Source: Pyxidicoccus parkwaysis
Lineage (GTDB): Bacteria > Myxococcota > Myxococcia > Myxococcales > Myxococcaceae
Assembly: GCF_017301735.1 (NCBI RefSeq)
Contig: NZ_CP071090.1
Span: forward strand, 7,802,001 to 7,866,000
Reading direction: 5' to 3'
DNA: 64,000 nucleotides
Shown here: one piece after another, positions 40,920 to 49,846 of the stretch
Numbering within the stretch: position 1 is the first letter of the stretch
How the letters are laid out: every line of letters begins with the position of its first letter
Program-made: the position numbers and the translations under genes
Notes under the pieces: generated by a model
Seen by the model: only the letters and a program-made list of their open reading frames with translations
What the model was told of the DNA's origin: nothing
The model's database searches: none

Positions 40920-41441
40920 ATGCGCCGTCACGACCTCGTTCCGGATTGCGGTGCCTGTGCCGCGCTCTGCTGCGTCGCCACCTCCTTCGAGCGCTCCGAG
41001 GACTTCGCCTTCGACAAGCCGGCGGGAGTGGCCTGCCGGTACCTGACGCGCACGCACCGCTGCGCCATCCACGCCGAGCTCATCGCGCGTGGGTGCCGGG
41101 GCTGCGCCGCGTATGACTGCTACGGCGCCGGCCAGCGTGCGACGCGCGCTCCCGAGCACCTGCGCCATCCGGTGTTCTTCATACTGCGCGGCCTTCACGA
41201 GCAACTCTGCCTGCTCACGGACGCCGCGAAGCTCTGTCCGCCGTCATGCGGCGAGCTGCGCGCGGAGCTCACGGCACAAGTCGAAGTGCTCGACACCCTC
41301 TCCCAGGGTGATGTGGCGACGCTCCTCGAGAGCCAATCGAGCCTTCACGCGAAGCGAACGCGCGCGCTTCTATGGCGAGTGGGCGAGGTGCTCGGCGGTC
41401 GTGCGCATTGGAGCCGCTCCCTTCTAAACCGCAAAGACTGA
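40920..41441 (+). CDS. Cysteine-cluster (YkgJ-like) protein
   Basis: A 173-aa soluble protein from ATG 40920 (GAGG 6 nt before). Conserved CxxC-x3-CC (CGACAALCC), C-x6-C (CRYLTRTHRC), then GCRGCAAYDCYGAGQ, a spacing that fits the YkgJ zinc/iron-sulfur cysteine cluster. The C-terminal helices lack motifs. Probably binds a metal. The role is unknown. Lies alone between the tRNA-Asn terminator and the IS element. Also open from ATG 40872, with no ribosome site for that start. Confidence 0.8.
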   Translation: MRRHDLVPDCGACAALCCVATSFERSEDFAFDKPAGVACRYLTRTHRCAIHAELIARGCRGCAAYDCYGAGQRATRAPEHLRHPVFFILRGLHEQLCLLTDAAKLCPPSCGELRAELTAQVEVLDTLSQGDVATLLESQSSLHAKRTRALLWRVGEVLGGRAHWSRSLLNRKD

Positions 41442-41740
41442 CGAAGGCTTACGCAGGTCGTGTGCAGTGGACTTCCGGTGCAGGCATCCTCGACGCCTCA
41501 CCAAGCCGAGAGAGCCATAGATAGAGCAGAGCAGTGCACCCGCGAATTGAGTCCTACAGCGAGGCTATCTCACCTGGGTCTCCTCTTCCTCACGACTCTT
41601 GGCTTTCCCAGATGGCATGAGGAAGTCAGTCTGGACTCTCAAATCACCGAGGTGCGACCTTGAGGCTGCCCTCTCTGCCAAGGTGAGTGAGACAGTCCGT
41701 ACCCGGCAGTTTAGTGTGCAGGGCGACCCAGGCAGGGACG

Positions 41741-42148
41741 ATGAATCCGGTGGTGGAAGAAGCTCGGGTCCGGAAGACCGAGGTGGTGGAGAAGGCCAGG
41801 CGGCGAGGCTTCACGGCGGAGTACAAGCTGCGGGTGCTGGCGGAGGCAGACCGCTGCACAAAGCCCGGTGAAGTGGGGGCGCTGCTGCGCCGCGAAGGGC
41901 TGTACTCGTCACTGCTGAGCGCGTGGCGGCGCCAGCGCGATGCGGGAGAGCTGTCGGCCCTCAGCCCGAAGAAGCGCGGCCCGCCGGCACAGGTGCCCGA
42001 CGCGAGTGCCCGGCGCGTGGCCGAGCTGGAGAAGCAGCTGGCCCAGGCCCAGGTGCGCCTCAAGCGCGCTGAGGCCCTGCTGGACCTCCAAAAAAAAGTT
42101 TCGGAAATCCTGGGAGTGGAACTGCCCAAGCCCGACGAGGAGCCCTGA
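41741..42148 (+). CDS. IS3 transposase OrfA
   Basis: A 135-aa protein with an N-terminal helix-turn-helix (FTAEYKLRVLAEADRCTKPGEVGALLRREGLYSSLLSAWRRQ) and a C-terminal leucine-rich coiled coil (VAELEKQLAQAQVRLKRAEALLDLQKK). Binds the terminal repeats. The coding frame contains the slippery tract at 42090-42098. Starts at ATG 41741 (MNPVVEEARV). The stop overlaps the OrfB ATG (TGATG). Confidence 0.93.
   Translation: MNPVVEEARVRKTEVVEKARRRGFTAEYKLRVLAEADRCTKPGEVGALLRREGLYSSLLSAWRRQRDAGELSALSPKKRGPPAQVPDASARRVAELEKQLAQAQVRLKRAEALLDLQKKVSEILGVELPKPDEEP
42090..42098 (+). promoter_or_regulatory. -1 ribosomal frameshift site (A8G) of the IS3 element
   Basis: Eight As then G; the zero frame reads CAA AAA AAA GTT. 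After a -1 slip the ribosome reads an open frame (42097 AGT onward) with no stop that runs straight into the OrfB frame. This gives the OrfAB transposase by the usual IS3 mechanism. Both frames were checked base by base. Confidence 0.9.
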
Positions 42149-43152
42149 TGCGCGTGGCACTGGAGGCCGTCGATGAGCTGGGCGTGGCGCCGGTGTGCCA
42201 GGCACTGAGCCTGTCTCGCGCCACCTTCTATCGTCAGGTCCGGCCGAAGCTGGGACCGGTGCACAAGCCCAGCCCACCCCGAGCCCTCCGGCCCGAGCAG
42301 CGGGCCGAGGTCCTCGCGGTGCTGCATGAGCCGAGATTCCAGGATGCGGCGCCTGCGGAAGTCTACGCGCAGTTGCTCGATGAGGGCCGCTACCTGTGCT
42401 CGGAGCGCACCATGTACCGGGTGCTGGCGGACAACCACCAAGTGCGCGAGCGCCGCAACCAGCTGCGCCACCCCAACCCCCCGGTGCCCCAGCTGCACGC
42501 GACGAAGCCCAATGAACTCTGGAGCTGGGACATAACCAAGCTGCACGGCCCGGCGAAGTGGCCGTACTTCTACCTCTACGTCGTCCTGGACGTCTTCAGC
42601 CGCTACGTCGTCGGGTGGATGGTAGCGCACCGGGAGTCGGCCACCCTGGCCCAGAAGCTGCTGGCGCAGACCTGCGGGCGCCAAGGCATCGAGCCCGGCC
42701 AGCTGACGATTCACGCGGACCGCGGCACCTCGATGACCTCCAAGTCGGTGGCCTTGCTGATGGCGGACCTGGGCGTGACGAAGACGCACTCCAGGCCCCA
42801 TGTCTCCAACGACAACCCCTTCAGCGAGGCCCACTTCAAGACGCTGAAGTACCGGCCTGACTTCCCCCAGCGCTTCGGCTGTCTCCAGGATGCACGCGGC
42901 TTCTGCGGCGACTTCTTCCCCTGGTACAACGACGAGCACCACCACGCCGGCCTCGGCCTGCTCACGCCCCACGACGGGCACCACGGCTTGGCCGCCGAGC
43001 GCCTCGCGGCCCGGGCCTCCGTGCTCGCCGCCGCCTACGCCACGCACCCTGAGCGCTTTGCGCGCGGCGCACCCAGGCCACAGGCCCTTCCGAACGCCGT
43101 CTGGATCAACAACCCCGCACGGCTGGCCACTTCACGGCAGGCTGCGCAGTAA
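42148..43152 (+). CDS. IS3 transposase OrfB (DDE integrase domain)
   Basis: A 334-aa protein with an HTH_21-like segment (PAEVYAQLLDEGRYLCSERTMYRVLADN) and an rve integrase core with catalytic triad D128 (WSWDIT), D191 (HADRGTS) and E227 (FSEAHFKTLK). There are 35 residues between the last two, exactly the D-D-35-E spacing. All residues are present and the frame is intact, so the element may be active. OrfA-OrfB fusion by -1 shift is the active transposase. Confidence 0.95.
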   Translation: MRVALEAVDELGVAPVCQALSLSRATFYRQVRPKLGPVHKPSPPRALRPEQRAEVLAVLHEPRFQDAAPAEVYAQLLDEGRYLCSERTMYRVLADNHQVRERRNQLRHPNPPVPQLHATKPNELWSWDITKLHGPAKWPYFYLYVVLDVFSRYVVGWMVAHRESATLAQKLLAQTCGRQGIEPGQLTIHADRGTSMTSKSVALLMADLGVTKTHSRPHVSNDNPFSEAHFKTLKYRPDFPQRFGCLQDARGFCGDFFPWYNDEHHHAGLGLLTPHDGHHGLAAERLAARASVLAAAYATHPERFARGAPRPQALPNAVWINNPARLATSRQAAQ

Positions 43153-43173
43153 TCTCACGAACTCGCTGTCTCA

Positions 43174-43542
43174 CCCGCGTTGACAGGTTCCGACGGCCCC
43201 GCAGGGCCGAGAGCATCGTCTCGACCAGCGCCTTCACGAAGACCCGCATCCTGCCATTCTTGCCGACCGTAGCCGGCAGGCCTGAATTCTGCCGAGAACC
43301 ATGCCAAGCCACCTGGCGCCCCAGAGACAGTTGCGCATACTCGCTCCTCTTCTGGCCCAGCAGGCAGTGGGGGCCCTGCGCTATCCAGGGCCCACTCACA
43401 GTTTCATGCACGCAATGAAGCGTTAGCTGCCACACGCGAGCACTGGACCCGAATTTCCGGTCGCCACGGCTGGCACGGACGGAGGAAGGGCACGGCCCGT
43501 CGAGCGGCGCCACCCCGCCGGCGTCTCCCCATCTTTCTCGAC
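43174..43542. other. Gene-free stretch between IS and AsmA gene
   Basis: About 370 nt with lower coding signal. The minus-strand open frame across it (43106-43609) overlaps the IS and the AsmA start and has no recognisable domain. A GTTGACAG element near 43183 resembles a -35 box, with no convincing -10. I see no other structure. Confidence 0.5.
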
Positions 43543-45576
43543 GTGAGCCGAACGTCTCATCACCCTCGTCGAGCCCTGAAGGTGGCGCTTGCCATCGTGG
43601 GCGCGGCATTCGTGCTGACGATCGCGGCGCTGACCATCAAGCCTTCATGGCTCGGCGAGCGGCTGCGCGCACAGGTCGAGGCAGTGGCGACGCGCTCACT
43701 TGGCCGCAAGGTGACCATCGAAAAGCTCGATGCGCACTTGCTCCCCACGCCCGGCGCCACCATCACGAACTTCCGTGCCGAGGGGGCGGACTCCGAGCCA
43801 CCTTTCCTCGAAGCCTCCCGTGTCACGGCGACCGTCCAGCTCTGGCCTTTCGTGCGGAGCCTGGGCAAGGACGTGCGTATTGGCTCGGTGCGACTCGTGG
43901 AACCCACACTGAACCTGGTTCACCACGAGGATGGCTCCTGGAACCACGAGACGCTCGGATATCCGCCCAAGGGCCCCTCCGGAGCATCGGGAAGCGATAC
44001 GGCCATCGAGCACCTGCGCATCCGTGATGGCGTCGTGCGCGTGATGGACCAGGAGACGAAGGGAAGGCCCGCGGTGGTCGCCCTCCAGGACATCGACGTG
44101 GACTTGAATCATGTCGAGCGGGGCCAGCCACTCGAGGGCAAGGTGCGGATGGCGGTGGCCGCTCCCAAGCAGAACGTGGAACTGGACCTGAGGGTCGATT
44201 CGCTCCCGCAAGGCCTGCCTCAGGCCGGGCAGCCCTGGCCCCGGGCGACAGCGCGCCTGCGGGGCAAGGACGTGTCCGTGAGCGCGTTCCGCCGTTTCCT
44301 CCCGGCCTCCGCGACGGAGTACTTCACCGGAGGGGCGTTGGACGTCGACGCGGACCTGAAGACCGATCAGGGCCAGTATGTGCTCTCGGGACATGGCTCG
44401 GCGAAGGGGCTGAGGCTGCGGGGCGACCCGGCGAACGGCTCGTTTGCCTTCGACTCGCGCATCGACCCGAACCAGCCAAAGGCGGCCAAGGTGGCGTTCA
44501 CGCGAATCGCCCTTTCGGGCCCGGGAGTCGAACTGGGAGGAACCGCGTCCGCACGACTGGAACCCGCGCGTGTACGGTTCTCCCTGGCGGGCAAGGAACT
44601 GGACCTGGAGCACCTGCTTGGCGCAATGCCACCGCGCTCCGCCCCGGATGAGGCGCGCCCCTCCAACACGCCGCCCATCTCGAAGCGCAGGGGGCTCGGG
44701 GAGGTGGACGTGAATGGAACGCTCCGCATCGAGACCCTGCGCCATGGCGCGCTGACAGCGTCGGACGTCGACGTCCAGGCGACGCTGAGCGGTGGCGCCC
44801 TCGTGCTCCAGCGAGGCACCGCGAATATGTACGGCGGACGCGCGAATCTCACCGGCTCTCGCGTGGACCTCACGAAGGCGCAGCCTGTGTGGTCGCTCAA
44901 GGCGACGCTGGATGGAATGGACACAGCGAAGGCCTTCCAGGCGCTCACGGGACATTCCCCGCTCCAGGGCGCCGCCAGCGGTGAGCTCCATCTCTCTGGA
45001 GCGGGCCTGGACTGGGAGCGGGTCCGAGACCAGATGACGGGCACGGGGACCTTGCGGTTGCGGGAGGGCGTCTACACGTCGACGGACCTGGGCGCGACGG
45101 TGGCTCCCGCCGTCTCGCAGGGGCTGGAGGCACTGGGAAAGAAGGGGGCCTCCGAGTCCGTGCGGAAGGCGGAGCAAGGCACGCGCTTCAAGGACCTGAA
45201 CGCGCGCTTCCGCATCCAGGATGGCTGGGTGTCCTTCACCCAGTCCATGGCGTTTGATTCGGACCTGGGAAAGGGGACGCTGGATGGACGGGTGTCATTG
45301 GATGAGCGCCTGGAGCTGAACGGAGCGATTCAGGCATCCCAGCAGTTCGTGTCCAACCTCACCCACGGCGCGGTCCCCCTCAAGGCGCCGGTATCGGTTC
45401 CCATCACCATCACCGGCACGTTGAAGGACCCTCAAGTGAAGGCCGGTAGTCCCACGGGCATCGCGCAGGGCCTGCTGCCGGCGGTGCCCGTGCCGAAGGA
45501 GATCAAGGGCCCGGCGAACCAGGCGCGCAAGGGGCTGGAGGGCCTCTTCCAGAAGCGGCCCCACGAGAAGAGATGA
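43543..45576 (+). CDS. AsmA-family envelope protein
   Basis: A 677-aa protein anchored by an N-terminal TM helix (about 12-32) with a large periplasmic beta-rich body. The start region RKVTIEKLDAHLLPTPGATITNFR and the C-terminal GTGTLRLREGVYTSTDLGATV and DGRVSLDERLELNG resemble AsmA/YicH/TamB-like proteins that carry lipids or assist outer-membrane biogenesis. Begins at GTG 43543. The gene is not obviously in an operon. Confidence 0.87.
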   Translation: MSRTSHHPRRALKVALAIVGAAFVLTIAALTIKPSWLGERLRAQVEAVATRSLGRKVTIEKLDAHLLPTPGATITNFRAEGADSEPPFLEASRVTATVQLWPFVRSLGKDVRIGSVRLVEPTLNLVHHEDGSWNHETLGYPPKGPSGASGSDTAIEHLRIRDGVVRVMDQETKGRPAVVALQDIDVDLNHVERGQPLEGKVRMAVAAPKQNVELDLRVDSLPQGLPQAGQPWPRATARLRGKDVSVSAFRRFLPASATEYFTGGALDVDADLKTDQGQYVLSGHGSAKGLRLRGDPANGSFAFDSRIDPNQPKAAKVAFTRIALSGPGVELGGTASARLEPARVRFSLAGKELDLEHLLGAMPPRSAPDEARPSNTPPISKRRGLGEVDVNGTLRIETLRHGALTASDVDVQATLSGGALVLQRGTANMYGGRANLTGSRVDLTKAQPVWSLKATLDGMDTAKAFQALTGHSPLQGAASGELHLSGAGLDWERVRDQMTGTGTLRLREGVYTSTDLGATVAPAVSQGLEALGKKGASESVRKAEQGTRFKDLNARFRIQDGWVSFTQSMAFDSDLGKGTLDGRVSLDERLELNGAIQASQQFVSNLTHGAVPLKAPVSVPITITGTLKDPQVKAGSPTGIAQGLLPAVPVPKEIKGPANQARKGLEGLFQKRPHEKR

Positions 45577-45783
45577 GCGCGCCGACGGAGGACATCCCGC
45601 CCCGATGCGCACCTTCACGGCTTCGACCACCGCTTCGCACGCTCCCCATGACGGCAGGGCTCGCAGCACTGGAGTGCCTTGGCGGCCAGAGGGATGCCTG
45701 GCGGTAGGGCTCGACGTGAGCCGCACCCGCGCATGCAGGAAGTGCCAGGCGGCATCAACACTTCAGGAGAGCGAGGTGTCACG

Positions 45784-47439
45784 ATGGCAAGTGTTGCGCA
45801 GAACATTCGTGAGCATCGTGAGGAAATCATCCACGGCTGGTCCGAGCAGGCCGCCCGCGCTGCGTCCGCACGAGGGCTGGATGGGCCTGAGTTCAAGAAC
45901 ATCATGCCTGCGTATCTGGCCTCGCTTGCCGACGAGGAAGGACGGCCCGGCGCTCACGCCAACGTCCGGAAAGCGCACATCCAAAGCCATGTGGCCGCCC
46001 GCCTCCGGCAGGGCTTCAATGTGGCGGAGGTCATCGAGGAGTTCGCCATCCTGGGACGATGCGTTACCCACACGTGGGCGAACGCTCCGCCCGAGGCCCG
46101 TCCCAGCCCCCAGGACGTGGAGCGCCTCTTCACCGAGCTGCATGGCGCATCAGTCGCCGTGGCGGAGCTCTTCAGCCAGCATCTGCTGGAGGACGAGCAG
46201 GCGGAGAAGCGATACGTGCGGCTGCTCCAGAAGGGGGCCAGCGAAGCGCTCCTGGAGGATACGACGTCCCTCCATCACCCCTTGAAGGGAGCCCTTGAGT
46301 TGATCATCGAGGCCATGGGCGCGCAGAGCGCGGCCGTGCTCCTGTATGAAGTCGAAGGGGAAAGGCTCGTGACCGCAGCCGCCGCGGGACTGGCGAGCGA
46401 GCACCTGGAGAGCTACGCGACCTCGATGAGTCCCGCATCCTTTCCCGGAATGATTGCCTCCGGGAGCGAGGAGACCTGTTCGGTCCTGGATGCCGGGACG
46501 ACGTCGCTCGAGCTGAGCCCCCGGCTTCGCCAGAGCGGGCTGCGTTCGCTGCTCGGGGTTCGACTTCCCCTCCACCGTGCACTGGTGGGCGTCATGTTCG
46601 TCGGCCTTACCGAGGTCCGGGAATTCACCGCCCGGGAGAAGGCCCGGCTGCTCTCGCTGGGACAACAGCTGAGTGTCCACCTGGACAACGCCAAGCTGTA
46701 CGCGAAGCTTCGTGAGAAAATCGGAGCGCTGCAGGTCGAACGAGGCCTCCGCGAACGCTTCGTCTCGGTGCTCGCCCATGACCTTCGCGGACCACTCTCG
46801 TCGGCGAAGTCGGGGGCACACCTGCTCCTGCGGCATCCCGAGCGCCTGGACCAACGACGAGACCTGGCACTGCGCATCGAACGGAGCATTGAACGCACGG
46901 ACCAGATGGTGCGGGACCTGCTCGACGCGAACCGCATCCAGGCAGGCCAGCGGCTCCCGCTTCGCCTCGACACCTGCGACCTGGGTGGCATCGCCCGGGA
47001 GGTGGTTGAAGAGTTGAGCGCGATCCATGGAGACCGCTTCGTGCTCCATGCGGAGGAGTGGGTCCGGGGAGTCTGGAGCGCGGAGGAGCTCCGCCGCGCG
47101 CTCTGGAACCTGGGGAGCAACGCCATCAAGTACGGCTCCCCCACGGAGCCCATCACCTTCACGGTCACCCGGACCGGAGACACGGCGCGAGCCGCCGTCC
47201 ACAACCGGGGTCCTGTCATCGCACTTGCGGACCAGGAACAGATTTTCAAGCCATTCACCCGCACCCACTCCGCGCAGGAAGGCCCTTCGAAGGGGTGGGG
47301 GCTTGGACTGACGCTCGTCTGGGGGTGTGCGCAAGCCCATGGAGGAAGCATCACGGTCCAAAGTGACGCCGCGACAGGAACGACCTTCACCCTTGCGCTG
47401 CCGCTGGATGCCAGGCCCTACCAGCCTCGCGAGCCGTGA
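45784..47439 (+). CDS. RsbRD/GAF sensor histidine kinase
   Basis: A 551-aa soluble kinase. The N-terminal RsbRD-type helical sensor (about 1-140, IREHREEIIHGWSEQAA, ADEEG) is followed by a GAF domain (about 170-330, SLLGVRLPLHRALVGVMFVG), a HisKA dimer domain with VLAHDLRGPLSSAKSG (phospho-His), and an HATPase with N box LWNLGSNAIKYGS and G box GWGLGLTLV. No TM segments. ATG 45784 has GAGG upstream; the longer frame lacks homology. A hybrid receiver is absent and no response-regulator gene is adjacent, so its partner is unknown. Confidence 0.92.
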   Translation: MASVAQNIREHREEIIHGWSEQAARAASARGLDGPEFKNIMPAYLASLADEEGRPGAHANVRKAHIQSHVAARLRQGFNVAEVIEEFAILGRCVTHTWANAPPEARPSPQDVERLFTELHGASVAVAELFSQHLLEDEQAEKRYVRLLQKGASEALLEDTTSLHHPLKGALELIIEAMGAQSAAVLLYEVEGERLVTAAAAGLASEHLESYATSMSPASFPGMIASGSEETCSVLDAGTTSLELSPRLRQSGLRSLLGVRLPLHRALVGVMFVGLTEVREFTAREKARLLSLGQQLSVHLDNAKLYAKLREKIGALQVERGLRERFVSVLAHDLRGPLSSAKSGAHLLLRHPERLDQRRDLALRIERSIERTDQMVRDLLDANRIQAGQRLPLRLDTCDLGGIAREVVEELSAIHGDRFVLHAEEWVRGVWSAEELRRALWNLGSNAIKYGSPTEPITFTVTRTGDTARAAVHNRGPVIALADQEQIFKPFTRTHSAQEGPSKGWGLGLTLVWGCAQAHGGSITVQSDAATGTTFTLALPLDARPYQPREP

Positions 47440-47564
47440 GCCGCCCCCCGCGGCAACAGGTGAGCGGTACCAACGCCCGGCGTGCTGTCTGCCCACGCAT
47501 CGCAATGCGCACGGCACGCCCATGTTCGCGTGTGCATCCTGTTGAGGAAGAGGAGAGTTGGCAC

Positions 47565-47876
47565 ATGCGATTTTCCGAGCGGCTCCACCCAGGTCGCACC
47601 GTCGTAGCCGCAGGGGGGCAACAGATAGGCGTCGTGGAGGCCCTGTTCATTGACAGCGAGACCTGGAAGGTCGAGGGGCTTCAAGTGAAGCTGGGCTCCG
47701 AGACCGCCGACCAGATTGGGGCGTTCTGGAATTTCTTCCACGCCGGCCGGGTCGAGCTGCCCACCCGGATCGTCCAGTCAGTAAGCGACACCGTCGTGCT
47801 TTCGGTCTCCGTGGACGAGCTTCGTCAGACACTGCCGCTGGAGTCGACACAGCACTCACACGGAGCGCAGCCCTAG
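47565..47876 (+). CDS. PRC-barrel-like small protein
   Basis: A 103-aa protein starting at ATG 47565 (AGGAG at 47551). Pattern GQQIGVVEALFIDSETWKVEGLQVKLG fits a PRC-barrel beta fold, with DTVVLSVSVDEL at the end. Lies 125 nt after the histidine kinase on the same strand and may be co-expressed. Partner unknown. Confidence 0.7.
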   Translation: MRFSERLHPGRTVVAAGGQQIGVVEALFIDSETWKVEGLQVKLGSETADQIGAFWNFFHAGRVELPTRIVQSVSDTVVLSVSVDELRQTLPLESTQHSHGAQP

Positions 47877-48061
47877 ACAAAGAGCATTCACCTTCAGCTC
47901 CATCACACCAGGCCTCAGTCCAATGAGGCCTGGAATCGCGCGTTCTTCCGCCCTCCCCCACCATGCCCTGCTCTTGGGTCGCCCCTTCAATCGCACGAAC
48001 ATGGACCTTCCGGGCGAAACGCAAGCATGGCGGCCCCATTCTTTCTCTGAGGTGTCTCACC

Positions 48062-48457
48062 ATGTCTTATCGCGTCACCATCGTCTCCGAACTATCAAAG
48101 GTGTACGAGCAGCTTCCTCCCTCCGAGCGCCAACCCATCCAGGAGCGGTTGGACATGCTCGCCGCGGCGGCCGACGACGCAGCTCAATCCCCGTCCAGGG
48201 TGAGTCGCCCCCATGCGAAGGAACTCGCGGTCGTCTCTCCAGGAATTCACCGCGTATTCCTGGGCGACCAGTGGATTGCATACCGTGTCCAGGCGGAAGA
48301 TCGCACCCTCCAGTTGCTGGACTTCGGCAGCTGGAGCATGAGCCCGCTGGCGCGCCAGGCATCGCCCGCTACGGAATCGCCCGATTCGGGACACCAGGAG
48401 GATGGCTGGGACAACGAGGACGGCAGCCCCCCATACAGCCCCGACCACGGCGGTTGA
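48062..48457 (+). CDS. Hypothetical protein with RelE/ParE-toxin-like core
   Basis: A 131-aa protein at ATG 48062 (MSYRVTIV). The pattern of an N-terminal strand, a helix (VYEQLPPSERQPIQERLDMLAAAA), then GIHRVFLGDQWIAYRVQAEDRTLQLLDFG resembles type II RelE/ParE toxins. The C-terminal acidic tail (EDGWDNEDGSPP) is unusual for them. No antitoxin-like gene lies beside it. This is pattern recognition only; it may be an ordinary hypothetical protein. Confidence 0.55.
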   Translation: MSYRVTIVSELSKVYEQLPPSERQPIQERLDMLAAAADDAAQSPSRVSRPHAKELAVVSPGIHRVFLGDQWIAYRVQAEDRTLQLLDFGSWSMSPLARQASPATESPDSGHQEDGWDNEDGSPPYSPDHGG

Positions 48458-49154
48458 TGCGGGGAGCCGCAGGAAGCGAACCCAGCGGATGAATCTATCA
48501 CCTTCAGCCAACACGACTCGATGGGGCCGAGAGTCGGGACGTACTGGAGCGAGGGAATGCGTGAGCTTCCAGCGACCGACGAGTCGCTCAACCGTCGCGC
48601 CCCCTACCCGAAACCGCCTGGCGATTCCCTCCCAGGTCCCCGCGTGCGCCAGGTACGCAGCGAGAATGCGTTGAATCCGGTTCATCGAAACTGGAGCGCC
48701 CATCGCTCCAATTCATGGGCTCCAGAGACAACCCCCCTGCCCCTGCGCTCTGGCTGGACCAGTCCACGACTGCGCTCCTGAGATGATGGCGCGTTTGCTC
48801 GAGCCGGAGAGCGCGAGCCTCGCGAGCGCTCTCGGCGTCGCCGCCCCTCCGCCGGAGAATGAGTCGCTGGACGTGCTGATACGTCGGGGCCGCCAGTCCG
48901 CCCGGGTGTTGAAATGACTCGAACTCGACACCGCCCGCGCAGGCCGTGGATGCTGGCCGGCCCGGCAGTGGTGGGCCACCTGGCCAGGGCTTCGTCCCCG
49001 AGCCTGCACGCGCGTCTCGAGGCATGTGACCTTCCCCACCTCAGCGCTTCGCTCGCAAGCCCACGTGCACCGCAGCGCCGCGCTCTCACCGTGAACCGGA
49101 CACCGACAGATCGGAACCATGGACGAGGTCTCCCACGGTGCAGTTTACGGAGGT
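48458..49154. other. Decayed ~700-nt stretch
   Basis: No intact gene is seen. It holds an IS630-type transposase N-terminal remnant on the minus strand (next entry). The rest gives short unrelated frames on both strands with no domain. Confidence 0.5.
48470..48685 (-). pseudogene. Remnant of an IS630-like transposase N-terminal domain
   Basis: Reading on the minus strand from ATG 48685, the frame gives MNRIQRILAAYLAHAGTW and then IARRFRVGGATVERLVGRW and SLAP. This is the homeodomain-like helix-turn-helix seen at the start of IS630-family transposases (basic, G-x-W, iARRFxVgxATVxRLv). Similarity stops after about 70 residues and no DDE domain follows, so it is a fragment. Recognised by pattern only. 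Confidence 0.5.
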
Positions 49155-49592
49155 TCAATTTTGAAACCGCCGGATGTGACCCGTGTCGTTGTCCGAATCG
49201 CACGCGTCGCCGAGCTGATCGTTGTCCATGTCCTCCTGACCCGGGTTCGACACGAACGGGCAGTTGTCCTGGTCGTCCGCCACCCCATCGCTGTCGGTGT
49301 CGGTGGCGGTGTTGCCCGTGGCCACGATGCCCCAGGGCTGGGGCGTCGTGGGGATCGTGGCAGTCACCGTGAGCGTCGCCGTGTCGATGATTTGCACCGC
49401 ATTGGCCGTCGTCGAGTACAGACGCTTCCCGTCCGCGCTCAGGTGGAGATTCCGCGCGCCCGTCCCCGGGATGACCGCCGTCTCGGTATTCGAGGCCGTG
49501 TCAAGAACATGCACGGCCGTCGTGCCTCCAGTAGCGAAATACGCCTTGGATTGCGCGTGTGCGGCCCCCGACATGAGCACCGCTGAACTCAA
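49155..49592 (-). pseudogene. Truncated secreted beta-propeller / thrombospondin-3-repeat protein
   Basis: 145 residues: end of a signal peptide (LMSGAAHAQ) with only a TTG or internal starts, one and a half YncE-like propeller blades (TAVHVLDTASNTETAVIP, NLHLSADGKRLYSTTANAVQIID), then a calcium-binding thrombospondin type 3 motif (DTDSDGVADDQDNCPF, DMDNDQLGDACD). Full proteins of this type are several times longer, so both the start and the C-terminal part seem lost. Probably a pseudogene at the edge of the decayed region. Confidence 0.6.
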
Positions 49593-49846
49593 TCCAATCC
49601 ATGCAAACGAACGTCAATGGCTTCAATGATTCACGAAAATCTCCCAGCCTCTGGTTTCATCAAACAATCAAGCCCACTGCGATTCACTCCGGCCTGGTCT
49701 TGCTGCCGGGAGTCTGCTTGTCCGGACCTTGCCGCAGCAGCTCGGCCAGCTCGCCGACACTGGCGAGCTGCTGCTGTCCACACTTTTCTTGGAGCCCCTG
49801 GCTGGCGGAAACGGGAAGGCACCGTCGAGGTGCCACCTGCTCATGG

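Larger units (their letters stand above)
41688..43173 (+). mobile_element. IS3-family insertion sequence
   Basis: Contains orfA and orfB of an IS3-type element in the -1 frame relation, with an 8-bp perfect terminal inverted repeat TGAGACAG (41688-41695 and 43166-43173, inverted). Total 1486 bp fits the family. No target-site duplication is visible just outside these ends. Either the ends are slightly different or the flanks have changed. Confidence 0.85.

Noticed and set aside
41644..43047. Minus-strand 467-codon frame across the IS element
   Set aside because: Opposite an intact transposase with catalytic triad; no motifs of its own.
41680..43180. Target-site duplication flanking the IS
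   Set aside because: Bases just outside the 8-bp repeats (GAG left, CCC right) do not match.
43106..43609. 167-codon minus-strand frame upstream of the AsmA gene
   Set aside because: Overlaps both IS end and AsmA start, unusual composition, no domain.
48713..49120. Minus-strand ORF in the decayed region as a gene
   Set aside because: No domain, and competing frames on both strands are equally good.
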